Positions 29,768 through 38,688 of a stretch of 64,000 bases of DNA are shown here, piece after piece (within the stretch, counting starts at the first letter, position 1; each line of letters opens with the position of its first letter). A model generated the notes under the pieces. It worked only from the letters and a program-made list of their open reading frames with translations, was not told the DNA's origin and did no database searches. Source of the stretch: Pseudomonas viridiflava (GTDB lineage: Bacteria > Pseudomonadota > Gammaproteobacteria > Pseudomonadales > Pseudomonadaceae); NCBI RefSeq assembly GCF_900601905.1, contig NZ_UWFA01000137.1, forward strand, positions 62,001-126,000, written 5' to 3'. A program made the position numbers and the translations under genes.

Positions 29768-30238
29768 ATGAAGTATTCCTCGATTCTGTTGTTGTCACTC
29801 ACCCTGGCCAGTGGTTTCGCCTCAGCAGGCGGCACGGTTGAGTCTGGTGTGGGTGGTGCATTAGGTGGGGTACTCGGTTCCGTTGTCGGCCAGCAATTGG
29901 GCGGCAGCACAGGCGCAGCCATTGGTGCTGGCCTGGGTGGTGCAGGTGGCGCCGCAGTGGGCGCTGACCGTCGCAACCGCACAGAAGCGGCGATCGGCGG
30001 TGGCCTGGGCGCTGCAGGCGGTAACGTGATTGGCCGCAGCGTAGGCGGCAATACCGGCAGCCTGGTAGGCGCAGCTGCTGGCGGTGGTGCGGGCGGCGCG
30101 TTGGGTAACTACATGGGCAACGAGAGCCGTGCCGATGATCGTCGCTATCGCGGCAACGATCGTCGTGACTACCGTCACGGCCACGGCCCACGCGGGCATG
30201 CTTACGGCCATCGCAATAAGCATCGCGGTCACCGTTAA
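29768..30238 (+). CDS. Exported glycine-zipper protein
   Basis: A 156-residue protein. The signal peptide is about residues 1-20 (ILLLSLTLASGFASA), with no lipobox cysteine. Residues about 25-118 are glycine-zipper repeats (GGVLGSVVGQQLGGSTGAAIGAG; GGGLGAAGGNVIGRS) typical of small envelope proteins that insert in or line the outer membrane. The C-terminal 35 residues are rich in Arg, His and Asp (RRYRGNDRRDYRHGHGPRGH), which may bind metal or nucleic acid. GAGG precedes the ATG. Single gene with its own terminator; role unknown. Confidence 0.85.
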   Translation: MKYSSILLLSLTLASGFASAGGTVESGVGGALGGVLGSVVGQQLGGSTGAAIGAGLGGAGGAAVGADRRNRTEAAIGGGLGAAGGNVIGRSVGGNTGSLVGAAAGGGAGGALGNYMGNESRADDRRYRGNDRRDYRHGHGPRGHAYGHRNKHRGHR

Positions 30239-30251
30239 TCCAGCAGCACCC

Positions 30252-30287
30252 CAGAACTGGCCGCCCTTGAGCGGCCAGTTCTGTTTT
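30252..30287 (+). terminator. Bidirectional intrinsic terminator
   Basis: A 13-bp stem CAGAACTGGCCGC / GCGGCCAGTTCTG with a six-base loop and TTTT on the plus side. It serves the glycine-zipper gene and lies just past the convergent thioesterase stop. Confidence 0.85.
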
Positions 30288-30718
30288 CAGACCAGCACAA
30301 TCTGTAGCGCAGCGCGCAGTTCATCGGGGATGGACACCGGCTGGTTGGACGCCCGATCGACAAACACATGCACAAAGCGCCCAGCCGCACAGGCGTCATC
30401 CTCCCCGGCCTTGAACACCGCCAACTCATATTGCACCGAACTGTTGCCCAACCTGGCGACACGCAAACCGACCTCGACACGGTCCGGGTAAGCGATAGAC
30501 GCAAAGTAATCGCACGACGAGCTGACGACAAAGCCAACCACCGAGCCATCATGAATATCCAGCCCGCCGCGCTCGATCAGGTAGGTATTCACCGCGCTGT
30601 CAAAAAAGCTGTAGTAAGTCACGTTGTTCACATGACCGTAAATGTCGTTGTCGTGCCAGCGCGTGATGATCGGCTGGAAGTGACGATAGTCCGTGCGCTG
30701 CGGGGTGGTGGTGGTCAT
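30287..30718 (-). CDS. Acyl-CoA thioesterase (YbgC / 4-hydroxybenzoyl-CoA type)
   Basis: A 143-residue hot-dog fold thioesterase. The active-site stretch is ITRWHDNDIYGHVNNVTYYSFFDSAVN, with the family aspartate in HDNDIYGHVNN. A central beta region follows (SSCDYFASIAYPDRVEVGLRVARLGNSSVQYELAVF). It hydrolyses acyl-CoA; chain specificity is not readable. AAGAGAG precedes the ATG. Single gene, convergent with the glycine-zipper gene. Confidence 0.9.
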   Translation of the reverse strand: MTTTTPQRTDYRHFQPIITRWHDNDIYGHVNNVTYYSFFDSAVNTYLIERGGLDIHDGSVVGFVVSSSCDYFASIAYPDRVEVGLRVARLGNSSVQYELAVFKAGEDDACAAGRFVHVFVDRASNQPVSIPDELRAALQIVLV

Positions 30719-30745
30719 GGGGCTCTCTTAATTAGGTGGCGCTCT

Positions 30746-30837
30746 CGTGGGACCGGCTTTAGCCGGGAATGGGCCAGTACATCCGGCGCATCTGTTGCGT
30801 TAAAGACATCGCCTTCCCGGCTAAAGCCGGTCCCACG
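30746..30837. repeat. REP doublet (GTGGGACCGGCTTTAGCCGGGAA family)
   Basis: Arms CGTGGGACCGGCTTTAGCCG and CGGCTAAAGCCGGTCCCACG with a linker containing GGCCAGTACATCCGGCGCATC. It lies between two minus-strand genes. Confidence 0.9.
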
Positions 30838-30846
30838 GAGTGAGAT

Positions 30847-32778
30847 TTATATCGCGCTGGAACGCACCCAATCCCGCACCGCGGCATAGGGATAATCCTC
30901 CAGCTGGGCGAAACCGGGAATGCCGCGCGCCTTGAGCTTGGTGAACAACGGCACGCTGATGCCACACAGGTAGCGCGTCAGGCACTCAACCCCCGGCTCG
31001 ACGCCTTTGTATTGCTGATGCTTGCGACTGAACTCGCCGCACAGTTGCTCAAAGTTCTGCTTTTCCAGTGGGGCCAGTTGTGCCGGCTCCGGCAAATGCG
31101 CCACCTGCCCGTGACACACCGAACAATGCCCGCAACGTTGCGGCGCCTGATGATCACCAAAATATTCAGCCAGCCGATAGCCCAGGCATTGCTCGCTAGC
31201 GAACAGATCCAGCATCGCGTGGATACGCTCGACCTCGGTGGTTTCATGCTCGCTGAAATACTGATGCAGCTCGACACTCAGCGTTTGAGCGTCAAAATCG
31301 CTTGCCAGCAGGCTGTACACCTCCGTCATCTGTTTGGTTTCCAGCTCTATCCAGCCCTTTTCCTGGAAGTAATCCAGCGCTTTCACCACTCGGCCACGGT
31401 CTGCCTGATAGCGTTGAAACATGGCAGAGAAATCCACGGTCGCCCATGTGCGCGCACGGGTCGAGGTTTCGACCAGCGCTTCAACGAACTGCCGACGCTC
31501 TCCCTCGAAGCGCTGCACGAGGGCGCTCGGCTCAAGCAGGAACTTGAAGCGATATTCCGCAAAATACGCATACCTCGGCGCGATAATGCCGCGAAGCTCC
31601 AGCTGAACCAATAACGTCTTGAGTGGCAACTGGCGAATATTGCTCTGGTCGGCCAGCGGCCCGAGGAGAAACTCCCACTGCCCTTGCGGCCCGGCCTCCA
31701 GCAGCTCTTCAAGCACATGGCGGATACCGGTCAGTTCTGGAGTATCGCCATACACGAAGTTTTCCAGCACGTTGAGGCTGTCGCGATTGGCCAGCACCAG
31801 GCAATCGGACGGCGCGCCATCGCGCCCGGCACGGCCGATTTCCTGACTGTAGTTTTCAATGGATTTAGGCAAGTCGAAATGCACCACATTGCGGATATCG
31901 CTCTTGTCGATACCCATCCCGAAAGCGATGGTCGCAACGATGCAATCAAGCTCACCGCCCATGAACCGGCGCTGAATGGCCTCGCGTTTATCGTGGGGCA
32001 AACCGGCGTGATACGCGGTGGCCTGCATGCCGTTCTGCTCCAGATGAGCGGCGACATACTCGGCGGTTTTCTGCAACGTCACGTAAACGATGGTCGGCTG
32101 GCCCACCTTGGCGCCCAGCCATTCCACCAGCCGTCGACGCTTGTCACGCCCGGCCACCGGCTCCACCCACAGATTGAGATTGGCGCGATAAAAACCGGTG
32201 GTCACTACGTCGCGAGCCTCGATGGCGAACTTGGCCTGCATATCGGCGATTACCTGAGGCGTGGCTGTGGCGGTCAGCAGCAGCGCTTGCGGGATATTGA
32301 ACTCACGCTGGTAGTCCGGAAGTTTCAGGTAATCAGGCCTGAAGTTGTGACCCCATTCAGAAATACAGTGCGCCTCGTCTACCACCAGCAGGGAAATCGG
32401 CACCTGGCCGATAAAGTGCCGGAAACGCTCGTTCTTCAAGCGCTCCACAGAAATCATCAGGATCTTCAGCTCACCGGAGCGCGCCCGAGCCATGACCTGC
32501 GCAGCGTCCTCCCGGCTCTGTGCCGAATCAATGCTGGCTGCTGAAATCCCGTGGCGCTGCAGAAACGCCAACTGATCCTGCATCAGGGCCAGCAACGGCG
32601 ACACCACCAGCGTCAGGTGCGGCAGCATCAATGCAGGCAGCTGATAGCACAGCGACTTACCCGAGCCGGTCGGAAAGATCGCCGCTGCGGAACGCCCGGC
32701 GAGCACTGCACTGATTGCCGCCTCCTGCCCTGGCCGAAACTGTGAGTAGCCAAAAACCTGCTCAAGACGCTGATGCAT
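30847..32778 (-). CDS. recQ: RecQ-family ATP-dependent DNA helicase
   Basis: A 643-residue SF2 helicase unwinding 3'-tailed DNA in recombination and repair. Walker A is FPTGSGKSLCYQ (38-42 GSGKS), with DEAH at 134-137 followed by the RecQ aromatic-rich loop CISEWGHNFRPDY. Motif V/VI is VATIAFGMGIDKSDIRNVVHFDLPKSIENYSQEIGRAGRDG. The RQC region carries the zinc-binding cysteines CLGYRLAEYF...RCGHCSVC. No C-terminal HRDC domain is evident, and the protein seems to be a RecQ variant with its own tail (about 560-643). Single gene, start at ATG 32778. Confidence 0.9.
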   Translation of the reverse strand: MHQRLEQVFGYSQFRPGQEAAISAVLAGRSAAAIFPTGSGKSLCYQLPALMLPHLTLVVSPLLALMQDQLAFLQRHGISAASIDSAQSREDAAQVMARARSGELKILMISVERLKNERFRHFIGQVPISLLVVDEAHCISEWGHNFRPDYLKLPDYQREFNIPQALLLTATATPQVIADMQAKFAIEARDVVTTGFYRANLNLWVEPVAGRDKRRRLVEWLGAKVGQPTIVYVTLQKTAEYVAAHLEQNGMQATAYHAGLPHDKREAIQRRFMGGELDCIVATIAFGMGIDKSDIRNVVHFDLPKSIENYSQEIGRAGRDGAPSDCLVLANRDSLNVLENFVYGDTPELTGIRHVLEELLEAGPQGQWEFLLGPLADQSNIRQLPLKTLLVQLELRGIIAPRYAYFAEYRFKFLLEPSALVQRFEGERRQFVEALVETSTRARTWATVDFSAMFQRYQADRGRVVKALDYFQEKGWIELETKQMTEVYSLLASDFDAQTLSVELHQYFSEHETTEVERIHAMLDLFASEQCLGYRLAEYFGDHQAPQRCGHCSVCHGQVAHLPEPAQLAPLEKQNFEQLCGEFSRKHQQYKGVEPGVECLTRYLCGISVPLFTKLKARGIPGFAQLEDYPYAAVRDWVRSSAI

Positions 32779-32961
32779 AACGTGTCACTCCATTGACCTC
32801 AACCAAGGCGCAAAACCTTAGCGTGGTCGGCCTGATCAGAGAACGACCAAACCATTACAAAAATGAATCAAGGATACAGGCAAGCATTACTAGCAAACTG
32901 CTATTTGGACGGTTTAACCTTTGTGCCATCTCAGAGGCCTTGATCAGGCAAAGGAACGGGA

Positions 32962-33774
32962 ATGGAATCCGATAAGCCCCAACAGGATGATGGGTTGACC
33001 CACATCGAACGCCTGACACCGGGCAAAGTCGACATTGTCCTGGGCTCGCACCCAAGCAAGCGCAAGGTCGTGCGCAAATCCAGGTCCAGCGCCTACGGCT
33101 GGCTCATCGTGACCTTGCTGCTGGTCGGTGTCGGTGCCTATGCGTTGAACCAACGAGGTAAATCGCTAAAGCCAGCGCCTGCGCTCTATACCGCTCGCGA
33201 GCTGATCGAACCCATACAGCAGGACGTGCACAGCCCGCCTGCCGTGGAACCTCTGACGCCCGCCAAGCCCTACGTTGCGCCAGAGGTTGCCAGGCATGAG
33301 CCGCAGACCAGCGTCCAGCCGCTCGACCAATGCATGAAAAACGGCAACGTCATCGACGAAAATGTCCTCAATTGTCGTTTTGGCCAGGTCCCTAGGGCTA
33401 CCGAGCGTGAGCCGGCCAAGGGCATGGTGTCGGCCCACTACATGGCCGACTTCAAATCCGACACCGCCCACGCCCAGAACGCGCGCCCGGGTAAAGTGTT
33501 CACCACCGTCAGTGTCAGCTTCCGCGCCGTCGATAGCCGCAATCGGTATCACGCGGACTTTCGCATGTTCAACAACCACATCGACAATAACAGCGTGTGC
33601 ATGAACTTCAGCAAGGGCACCGCCGAACACCGCGAATGCCGCCGCGCCGCTGTCGTGTTCTTCAAGGAAAGCTGCCAGGACTGGTCCAGGCGCTCCGCCA
33701 AAGACCGAGATGAACAAAGCCAGCAGACACGAGACCGTTACTGCGAGGCGACTCGCACGTTTGAGGCGGGGTGA
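32962..33774 (+). CDS. Membrane-anchored periplasmic six-cysteine protein of unknown function (paralogue A)
   Basis: A 270-residue protein. A charged cytoplasmic N-terminus (1-43, with KRKVVRKSR before the membrane) is followed by one TM helix (about 44-62). A Pro/Ala-rich linker leads to a C-terminal domain (120-265) with six cysteines at 124, 138, 213, 226, 238 and 261. Key stretches are GMVSAHYMADFKSD and NNHIDNNSVCMNF...ECRRAAVVFFKESCQDWSRRS. The same domain and cysteine spacing occur in the protein at 51049. I do not recognise the family. AAGGAACGGGA precedes the ATG. It is followed in 93 bases by the lipase-like gene. Confidence 0.75.
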   Translation: MESDKPQQDDGLTHIERLTPGKVDIVLGSHPSKRKVVRKSRSSAYGWLIVTLLLVGVGAYALNQRGKSLKPAPALYTARELIEPIQQDVHSPPAVEPLTPAKPYVAPEVARHEPQTSVQPLDQCMKNGNVIDENVLNCRFGQVPRATEREPAKGMVSAHYMADFKSDTAHAQNARPGKVFTTVSVSFRAVDSRNRYHADFRMFNNHIDNNSVCMNFSKGTAEHRECRRAAVVFFKESCQDWSRRSAKDRDEQSQQTRDRYCEATRTFEAG

Positions 33775-33867
33775 TGCTGAAGGAAAATAGCAGGTAACAA
33801 AGCCACCGCTCCGCTGCGCCCACACTCATCTAATCTGCCTCTGACTCATTAAACATGGAGGTTTGAC

Positions 33868-35001
33868 TTGAGTGTGTTTACTGTCTTTTTTTGCGGGACT
33901 GGCTCTACCAAATACGACATCTTGCACCCCAACTACTATGACGGGGAGTTGATTTCCACGTTGGCCAACAACATGGGGGGCCGGGAGTTCGCGGACTGGA
34001 TCGTCATTGACGGCCCAGGCAGCGGCAACCTGCAAGCCGATGAACTTTTCACTCAGCCCAAGTATTACAACTGGACAGGCACACTGTTTGGCAAAGGCTG
34101 GTACGAAAATGTGCAGCATGCCGTCAACATCATCAAAGGCAAGACTGACTGGCAGCGGACCAAACTCACCGAGGCCGAGTACAAACGCTTGAAAGCCGCC
34201 GGGGTACCCATCCCTGACGCCAGCACGGAAGCACGTTCCTGGTTGTGGCGCCACTATGATTACGGCGACCGCAAGGTCACCCCCCAGCAGCTGCAAGAGC
34301 AAATCATCAGGACTTTCCGCAAGGACGGGCTGATACCCAGCAAGGTCAACCTGGTGGGCTGGAGCCGCGGAGGCATCAGTTGCCATATGTTGGCCAACGC
34401 TATGGCCGGGGATCCCGCTCTGCGCCATATCCCGGTGAACATTTTTGCCGTAGATCCGGTTCCCGGCGTCGCCAACTTCCAGCTTGAAAAAGTCCACCTG
34501 GGGAAAAACGTTAAAGAATACGTGGCGTTCTACGCGCGTGATGAGCGCTCCAAAGGCTTCTCATGCGTTATCCCAAGGACCGATGCCTCTACCCGGGTCA
34601 GCATTTACCCGATGGCAGGCCGCCACGCGACGTTGGTGGGCAACGCCTCCTTGAGTGGCGCCGATCATCAAGGCTCGTTGACGGAAGCCGGTCAGCTGGT
34701 GAGGCACTTTGCAGAAATTTGCCTGACACGCTGGGGCAGTTCTCTGAACAAAAAACTCAATCTGACGCCCGCCAAAGTCAGCGGTCTTCATCAAAGCATT
34801 GTCATGCACGAAGATACATTCAGAGCGATGGTGAAGCACTCTTACACCAAACTGACTGAGCACAAGAACAACGAACGTCTGGTGAGCTTCGGCGAGACCG
34901 GCGTGCACTTTTCGGCACTGGAAAACCCGAAATTCTCCCCTCCAGCAGGCCTGGCAGCATCGCTCGTGAAGGGCAACGAGGCGTACAAAGACATTTGCTA
35001 A
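33868..35001 (+). CDS. Putative alpha/beta hydrolase, lipase-effector-like (GWSRGG)
   Basis: A 377-residue protein without signal peptide. The N-terminus VFFCGTGSTKYD resembles the phosphate-loop-like start (FDGTGN) of DUF2235/Tle1-type hydrolases. VNLVGWSRGGISCHMLANAM gives the nucleophile Ser (G-W-S-R-G, about residue 168). FAVDPVPGVANF supplies a likely Asp, and MAGRHATLVG a candidate His. Related architectures are type VI secretion lipase effectors, but no vgrG, hcp, PAAR or adaptor is nearby, so the role is inference. Start is a TTG, chosen because GGAGG (33857-33861) lies 6 bases upstream; a tiny overlapping frame ATG-GAG-GTT-TGA sits on that site. Confidence 0.65.
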   Translation: MSVFTVFFCGTGSTKYDILHPNYYDGELISTLANNMGGREFADWIVIDGPGSGNLQADELFTQPKYYNWTGTLFGKGWYENVQHAVNIIKGKTDWQRTKLTEAEYKRLKAAGVPIPDASTEARSWLWRHYDYGDRKVTPQQLQEQIIRTFRKDGLIPSKVNLVGWSRGGISCHMLANAMAGDPALRHIPVNIFAVDPVPGVANFQLEKVHLGKNVKEYVAFYARDERSKGFSCVIPRTDASTRVSIYPMAGRHATLVGNASLSGADHQGSLTEAGQLVRHFAEICLTRWGSSLNKKLNLTPAKVSGLHQSIVMHEDTFRAMVKHSYTKLTEHKNNERLVSFGETGVHFSALENPKFSPPAGLAASLVKGNEAYKDIC

Positions 35002-35030
35002 ACCTGATACATCGATACTGACAAAACACC

Positions 35031-35137
35031 TGTGGGAGCAAGCTTGCTTGCGAAGCGTCCAGTACATTCACCACAGCACCTTCACAGCCAGACCGCCTTC
35101 GCGAGCAAGGTGGAGCGCCAATCCGGTCGCTCCCACG
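35031..35137. repeat. REP doublet, right arm extended
   Basis: Left arm GTGGGAGCAAGCTTGCTTGCG is ordinary. The right arm CGCGAGCAAGG carries an added block (TGGAGCGCCAATCCGG) before TCGCTCCCAC. The linker CCAGTACATTCACCACAG is shared with the next doublet. Confidence 0.85.
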
Positions 35138-35160
35138 GAATTGAGTAAATCCACAAATCC

Positions 35161-35250
35161 GTGGGAGCAAGCTTGCTTGCGAAGAGGCCAGTACATTCAC
35201 CACAGTATCTTCACAGCCAGACCACCTTCGCGAGCAAGCTCGCTCCCACA
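35161..35250. repeat. REP doublet (GTGGGAGCAAGCTTGCTTGCGAAG family)
   Basis: Tandem neighbour of the preceding element, with ordinary arms on both sides and nearly the same linker. Confidence 0.9.
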
Positions 35251-35270
35251 AAGTTAAGGTGTATCAAATA

Positions 35271-35296
35271 AAAAACCGCCCCGAAGGGCGGTTTTT
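35271..35296 (-). terminator. Intrinsic terminator of pckA (bidirectional)
   Basis: Stem AAAAACCGCCC / GGGCGGTTTTT with loop CGAA gives T-runs on both strands. It lies 17 bases after the pckA stop. Confidence 0.9.
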
Positions 35297-35312
35297 ATTC
35301 AGCCGGTCCGTA

Positions 35313-36854
35313 TTACGCCTGCGGACCCGCTGCCTTGATGGCGTCGCTCACGTCGAACTTCTTGAAGTTCTCGGAGAACAGGCCAGCCAGTGCTTTAGCC
35401 GCCTCGTCATAGGCCGCTTTGTCAGCCCAGGTGTTGCGCGGGTTGAGCAGGCCGGTTTCAACGCCCGGTACGGCCAGTGGCACGTCGAGGTTGATGGTGT
35501 CCAGGTGCTCAGTGGCTGCGCCGATCAGTGCGCCGCTCTGGATGGCAGCGATCACGCCACGCGTAGTCGGGATGTTGAAGCGCTTGCCGACGCCGTAGCC
35601 GCCGCCAGTCCAGCCGGTGTTGACCAGATAGACCTTGGAGCCGAAGCCGCGGATGCGCTTGATCAGCAGCTCTGCGTATTCGCCAGCCGGACGCGGGAAG
35701 AACGGTGCGCCGAAGCAGGTGGAGAAGGTCGACTTGATGCCGCTGCCCGAGCCCATTTCAGTGGAGCCAACCAGTGCGGTGTAGCCCGACAGGAAGTGGT
35801 AAGCCGCTTGCTCTTCGCTGAGAATCGACACGGGCGGCAGTACGCCGGTCAGGTCGCAGGTCAGGAAGATCACAGCGTTTGGCTCGCCGCCGAGGTTTTT
35901 CTCGGAGCGCTTTTCAACGTGCTCCAGCGGGTAGGCAGCACGGCTGTTCTGGGTCAGGCTGCCGTCGGCGTAATCCGCCTTCTTGGCGTCGTCCAGGACG
36001 ACGTTTTCCAGCACGGCGCCATGCTTGATGGCCTTCCAGATAACCGGCTCGTTCTTCTCGGAGAGGTCGATGCACTTGGCATAGCAACCGCCTTCGATGT
36101 TGAACACAACGCCTTCGCCCCAGCCGTGCTCGTCGTCACCGATCAGGTAACGGCTTTCATCAGCCGACAAGGTGGTCTTGCCGGTACCGGACAAGCCGAA
36201 GAACAAGGTCACGTCACCGTCTTCACCGATGTTGGCTGCGCAGTGCATCGGCAGAACGTCGGAAGCCGGGAGCAGGAAATTCTGCACCGAGAACATGGCT
36301 TTCTTCATTTCACCGGCGTAACGCATGCCAGCGATCAGGACTTTTTTCTGGGCGAAGTTGAGGATCACGCAACCATCGGAGTTGGTGCCGTCACGCTCAG
36401 GCACGCATTCGAAGTTGGCAACGTTCAGAACCTGCCACTCCTGGCGACCGGCCGGGTTGTACTGCTCAGGATTGATGAACAGGCAACGGCCGAACATGTT
36501 CTGCCAGGCAGTCTGGGTAGTCATCTTGACGGCCAGGTAGTGGTCGTCGGCGGCGCCTACATGCACGTGGGAAACGAAATGCTCTTGAGCGTTGTTGAAA
36601 GCCTCAACGCGATCCCACAGGGCATCGAATTTGTCAGCCGGGAACTTGCGATTGATCGGGCCCCAGGCAATGGCGTCCTGAGTAGTGGGCTCTTCAACGA
36701 TGAAACGATCGACCGGCGAACGGCCAGTACGATGGCCAGTGCGCACAACCAGAGCGCCAGTGTCGGAAAGTTCGCCTTCGCCGCGGGCAAGGGCTTGCTT
36801 GACCAGGTCGTCGATGCTCAGATCGGTGTACACAGCGTTGTTGGTTTGCGTCAT
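35313..36854 (-). CDS. pckA: Phosphoenolpyruvate carboxykinase (ATP)
   Basis: A 513-residue cytosolic gluconeogenic enzyme converting oxaloacetate plus ATP to PEP, ADP and CO2. Kinase-1a loop [13 protein letters not shown], metal-binding [22 protein letters not shown], and the C-terminal nucleotide contact [15 protein letters not shown] are all present. N-terminal [14 protein letters not shown] is typical. It has its own terminator and an upstream region with a -10-like CATAAT and a 7-bp palindrome over the start of the transcript. Confidence 0.97.
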   Translation of the reverse strand: MTQTNNAVYTDLSIDDLVKQALARGEGELSDTGALVVRTGHRTGRSPVDRFIVEEPTTQDAIAWGPINRKFPADKFDALWDRVEAFNNAQEHFVSHVHVGAADDHYLAVKMTTQTAWQNMFGRCLFINPEQYNPAGRQEWQVLNVANFECVPERDGTNSDGCVILNFAQKKVLIAGMRYAGEMKKAMFSVQNFLLPASDVLPMHCAANIGEDGDVTLFFGLSGTGKTTLSADESRYLIGDDEHGWGEGVVFNIEGGCYAKCIDLSEKNEPVIWKAIKHGAVLENVVLDDAKKADYADGSLTQNSRAAYPLEHVEKRSEKNLGGEPNAVIFLTCDLTGVLPPVSILSEEQAAYHFLSGYTALVGSTEMGSGSGIKSTFSTCFGAPFFPRPAGEYAELLIKRIRGFGSKVYLVNTGWTGGGYGVGKRFNIPTTRGVIAAIQSGALIGAATEHLDTINLDVPLAVPGVETGLLNPRNTWADKAAYDEAAKALAGLFSENFKKFDVSDAIKAAGPQA

Positions 36855-36896
36855 GTGGGTCCCCGTCGGCCAGTAGCCGAGTGTTCCAAACGGTTT

Positions 36897-36923
36897 TGTA
36901 GTAAAAAAACAACCACTACTACA
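36897..36923 (-). promoter_or_regulatory. Palindromic operator candidate upstream of pckA
   Basis: TGTAGTA (36897-36903) and TACTACA (36917-36923) form an inverted repeat with a 13-base AT-rich spacer. A minus-strand -10-like CATAAT (36946-36941) lies about 18 bases further upstream, which places the palindrome roughly over +11 to +38 of the pckA transcript, a repressor position. The left half TTGTAGTAAAAAAACAA resembles HexR-type sites (TTGT-N7/8-ACAA), but with one base too many. Confidence 0.4.
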
Positions 36924-37033
36924 GCGGAAAAGTGGGCCGGATTATGCCAGAAAAGCCCAAAAATGGTAGGACCCTCCTGTCAGAACAGCCCCAGCACTGC
37001 CCACAGCGGTAGTGAGGCTGAATTCGCGCGTAA

Positions 37034-37927
37034 TTAATGACGCGTATCAGATGGCGAATCGACGCCACCGCCAGCGAACAGCTGGGCTATATCAGTGGCA
37101 TCGAACAGATAGCGCTGATTGCAGAACTGACAGTCGATTTCGACCGTGCCGTTGTGCTCGATCACCAACTGCTGCGCATCTTCCAGCCCAAGGCTGACCA
37201 GCGCATTGGCAGAACGTTCCCGAGAACAGCTGCAGCGGAAGCATAGCGGCTGTACATCAAACATCCTGACTTCATCTTCGTGGAACAGGCGATGCAGCAC
37301 GGTCTGGTTGTCCAGGCTGAGCAATTCCTCGGCGGTCAGGGTGCTCGCCAGGGTGGTGACGTGCTCCCAGTTTGCCTCGCGCACCTCGGCATCGGTCTGC
37401 TGCTGCGCGGGCAGTTGCTGCAATAGCAGGCCACGAGCGCGATGCCCGTCGGCGTTGAGCCAGAAGCGGCTACCAAGCTGTTCGGACATCACGAAATAGC
37501 TGTTGAAGCATTCGGACAGATCCGCGCCATCCAGTGAAACGATGCCTTGGTACCGCTTGCCCTTGCGCGGGTCGACCGTCAGGGTCAGCGAGCCGTCGGG
37601 CATCAGGTCTTGCAGACCGGCGCCAGGTGCAATCAGCGACTCGTCATAACGGGCGATGCCACGCAATTCGCGCTCGCTGGAGCACTCGACCATCAACAGT
37701 GGTACGGCGCCGCTGGAACGCGCCTGAAGGATAAGCAGGCCGTCGAATTTCAAGGTGCCCACCAGCAATGCCGCAGCGGCCAACAGCTCACCGAGCAATT
37801 GTGCGACCGGTTCCGGGTACGGGTGCTTGGCCAGAACTTCAGCGTAGCTGCGCTCCAGTGCGACCAGCTCACCGCGAACGTCGCTCTCGTCGAAAATGAA
37901 GCGCTGTGTGTAGTCGATATCAGGCAT
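37034..37927 (-). CDS. hslO: Redox-regulated molecular chaperone Hsp33
   Basis: A 297-residue cytosolic holdase activated by oxidation. The C-terminal zinc/redox centre is complete: CFRCSC (C-x-C) followed about 30 residues later by CQFC (C-x-x-C). The N-terminal domain starts with [28 protein letters not shown]. It lies upstream of pckA on the same strand, the arrangement known in Pseudomonas, with about 180 bases between. Confidence 0.96.
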   Translation of the reverse strand: MPDIDYTQRFIFDESDVRGELVALERSYAEVLAKHPYPEPVAQLLGELLAAAALLVGTLKFDGLLILQARSSGAVPLLMVECSSERELRGIARYDESLIAPGAGLQDLMPDGSLTLTVDPRKGKRYQGIVSLDGADLSECFNSYFVMSEQLGSRFWLNADGHRARGLLLQQLPAQQQTDAEVREANWEHVTTLASTLTAEELLSLDNQTVLHRLFHEDEVRMFDVQPLCFRCSCSRERSANALVSLGLEDAQQLVIEHNGTVEIDCQFCNQRYLFDATDIAQLFAGGGVDSPSDTRH

Positions 37928-38032
37928 AGGAGAAGGTATCTGAAGGAATGGCAGGTAATGGCGCGCATTTTAGGAGCTATTGCGCAGTGTTCCAAGTGAA
38001 GCGAGACGATGCTGCTGCAGAGGGTGCCCACC

Positions 38033-38127
38033 CTGTGGGAGCGAATTCATTCGCGAAGAGGCCGGTACATCCGATGAATCATTGTCGGTCATCGCATTGC
38101 CTTCGCGAATGAATTCGCTCCCACAGG
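38033..38127. repeat. REP doublet (GTGGGAGCGAATTCATTCGCGAA family)
   Basis: Near-perfect inverted arms CTGTGGGAGCGAATTCATTCG and the complement lie between hslR and hslO, with linker GAGGCCGGTACATCCG. Confidence 0.9.
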
Positions 38128-38163
38128 TCCGAGGTCTGCCCAGGCCACAAGGTTCAAACAGCC

Positions 38164-38571
38164 TTATGTCTCGCGCACCGCCCCTCGAAAATCAAACAAC
38201 TGGCGACGCTGTTTCTTGGTCGGCTTGCCGTCTGTGGTCACGCCCAGGTTACCCGCTTTGCGCTGGGCGGCTTCCTTTTCGCGCTTGGCGATGCTCTCGG
38301 GCGTCTCGCTGTACAGCGTCTGCGCTTCGGGCGCGCCGCGACGGACGATGGACAGGGCTTCCACGACTACCGTACGCTCGTCAAAACCGGTACGAATCTG
38401 CAACTGATCACCGATTCTAGGCTCTTTGCCAGGCTTGCATCGCTCACCACGGCAGTGGACTTTGCCACTTTCGATGGCTGTTTTGGCCAGCGCACGGGTT
38501 TTATAGAAGCGCGCGGCCCACAGCCATTTGTCCAGACGAACCTTGTCGTCTTCGTCTGACTTTTGTGCCAT
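38164..38571 (-). CDS. hslR: Heat-shock protein Hsp15, S4 RNA-binding domain
   Basis: A 135-residue protein that binds stalled 50S subunits carrying nascent chains. The S4 domain is at about 10-70 (VRLDKWLWAARFYKTRALAKTAIESGKVHCRGERCKPGKEPRIGD). The tail is basic (KEKEAAQRKAGNLGVTTDGKPTKKQRRQLFDFRG). It is partner of hslO in stress response and separated from it here by a REP doublet. Divergent from the rimABK cluster. Confidence 0.95.
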   Translation of the reverse strand: MAQKSDEDDKVRLDKWLWAARFYKTRALAKTAIESGKVHCRGERCKPGKEPRIGDQLQIRTGFDERTVVVEALSIVRRGAPEAQTLYSETPESIAKREKEAAQRKAGNLGVTTDGKPTKKQRRQLFDFRGAVRET

Positions 38572-38688
38572 ATGAATTCCTCAATCGGGTGGTAGTCAGA
38601 CTTTACTACGTCACGAGCGATCGGCAGTACGCGAATACGACGATCGACCACCCTTGCCATCCCCAAACCCTTATTCATGGAGTGCGAT

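Larger units (their letters stand above)
35002..35312. other. Intergenic region with two tandem REP doublets and a terminator
   Basis: Contains the doublets 35031-35137 and 35161-35250, almost the same over most of their length, then the pckA terminator. No gene is supported here. Confidence 0.8.

Noticed and set aside
35031-35250. Possible CRISPR-like array
   Set aside because: There are only two units, which are inverted-repeat REP doublets with conserved and not unique linkers, and no cas genes.
34820-35251. Open frames crossing the tandem REP doublets
   Set aside because: They consist mainly of translated REP arms and appear in several frames; no start signal.
35259-37037. 592-codon plus-strand frame opposite pckA
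   Set aside because: It is antisense to a highly conserved enzyme and begins in REP/terminator sequence. It has no domain pattern, and its length is explained by codon bias of the sense gene.
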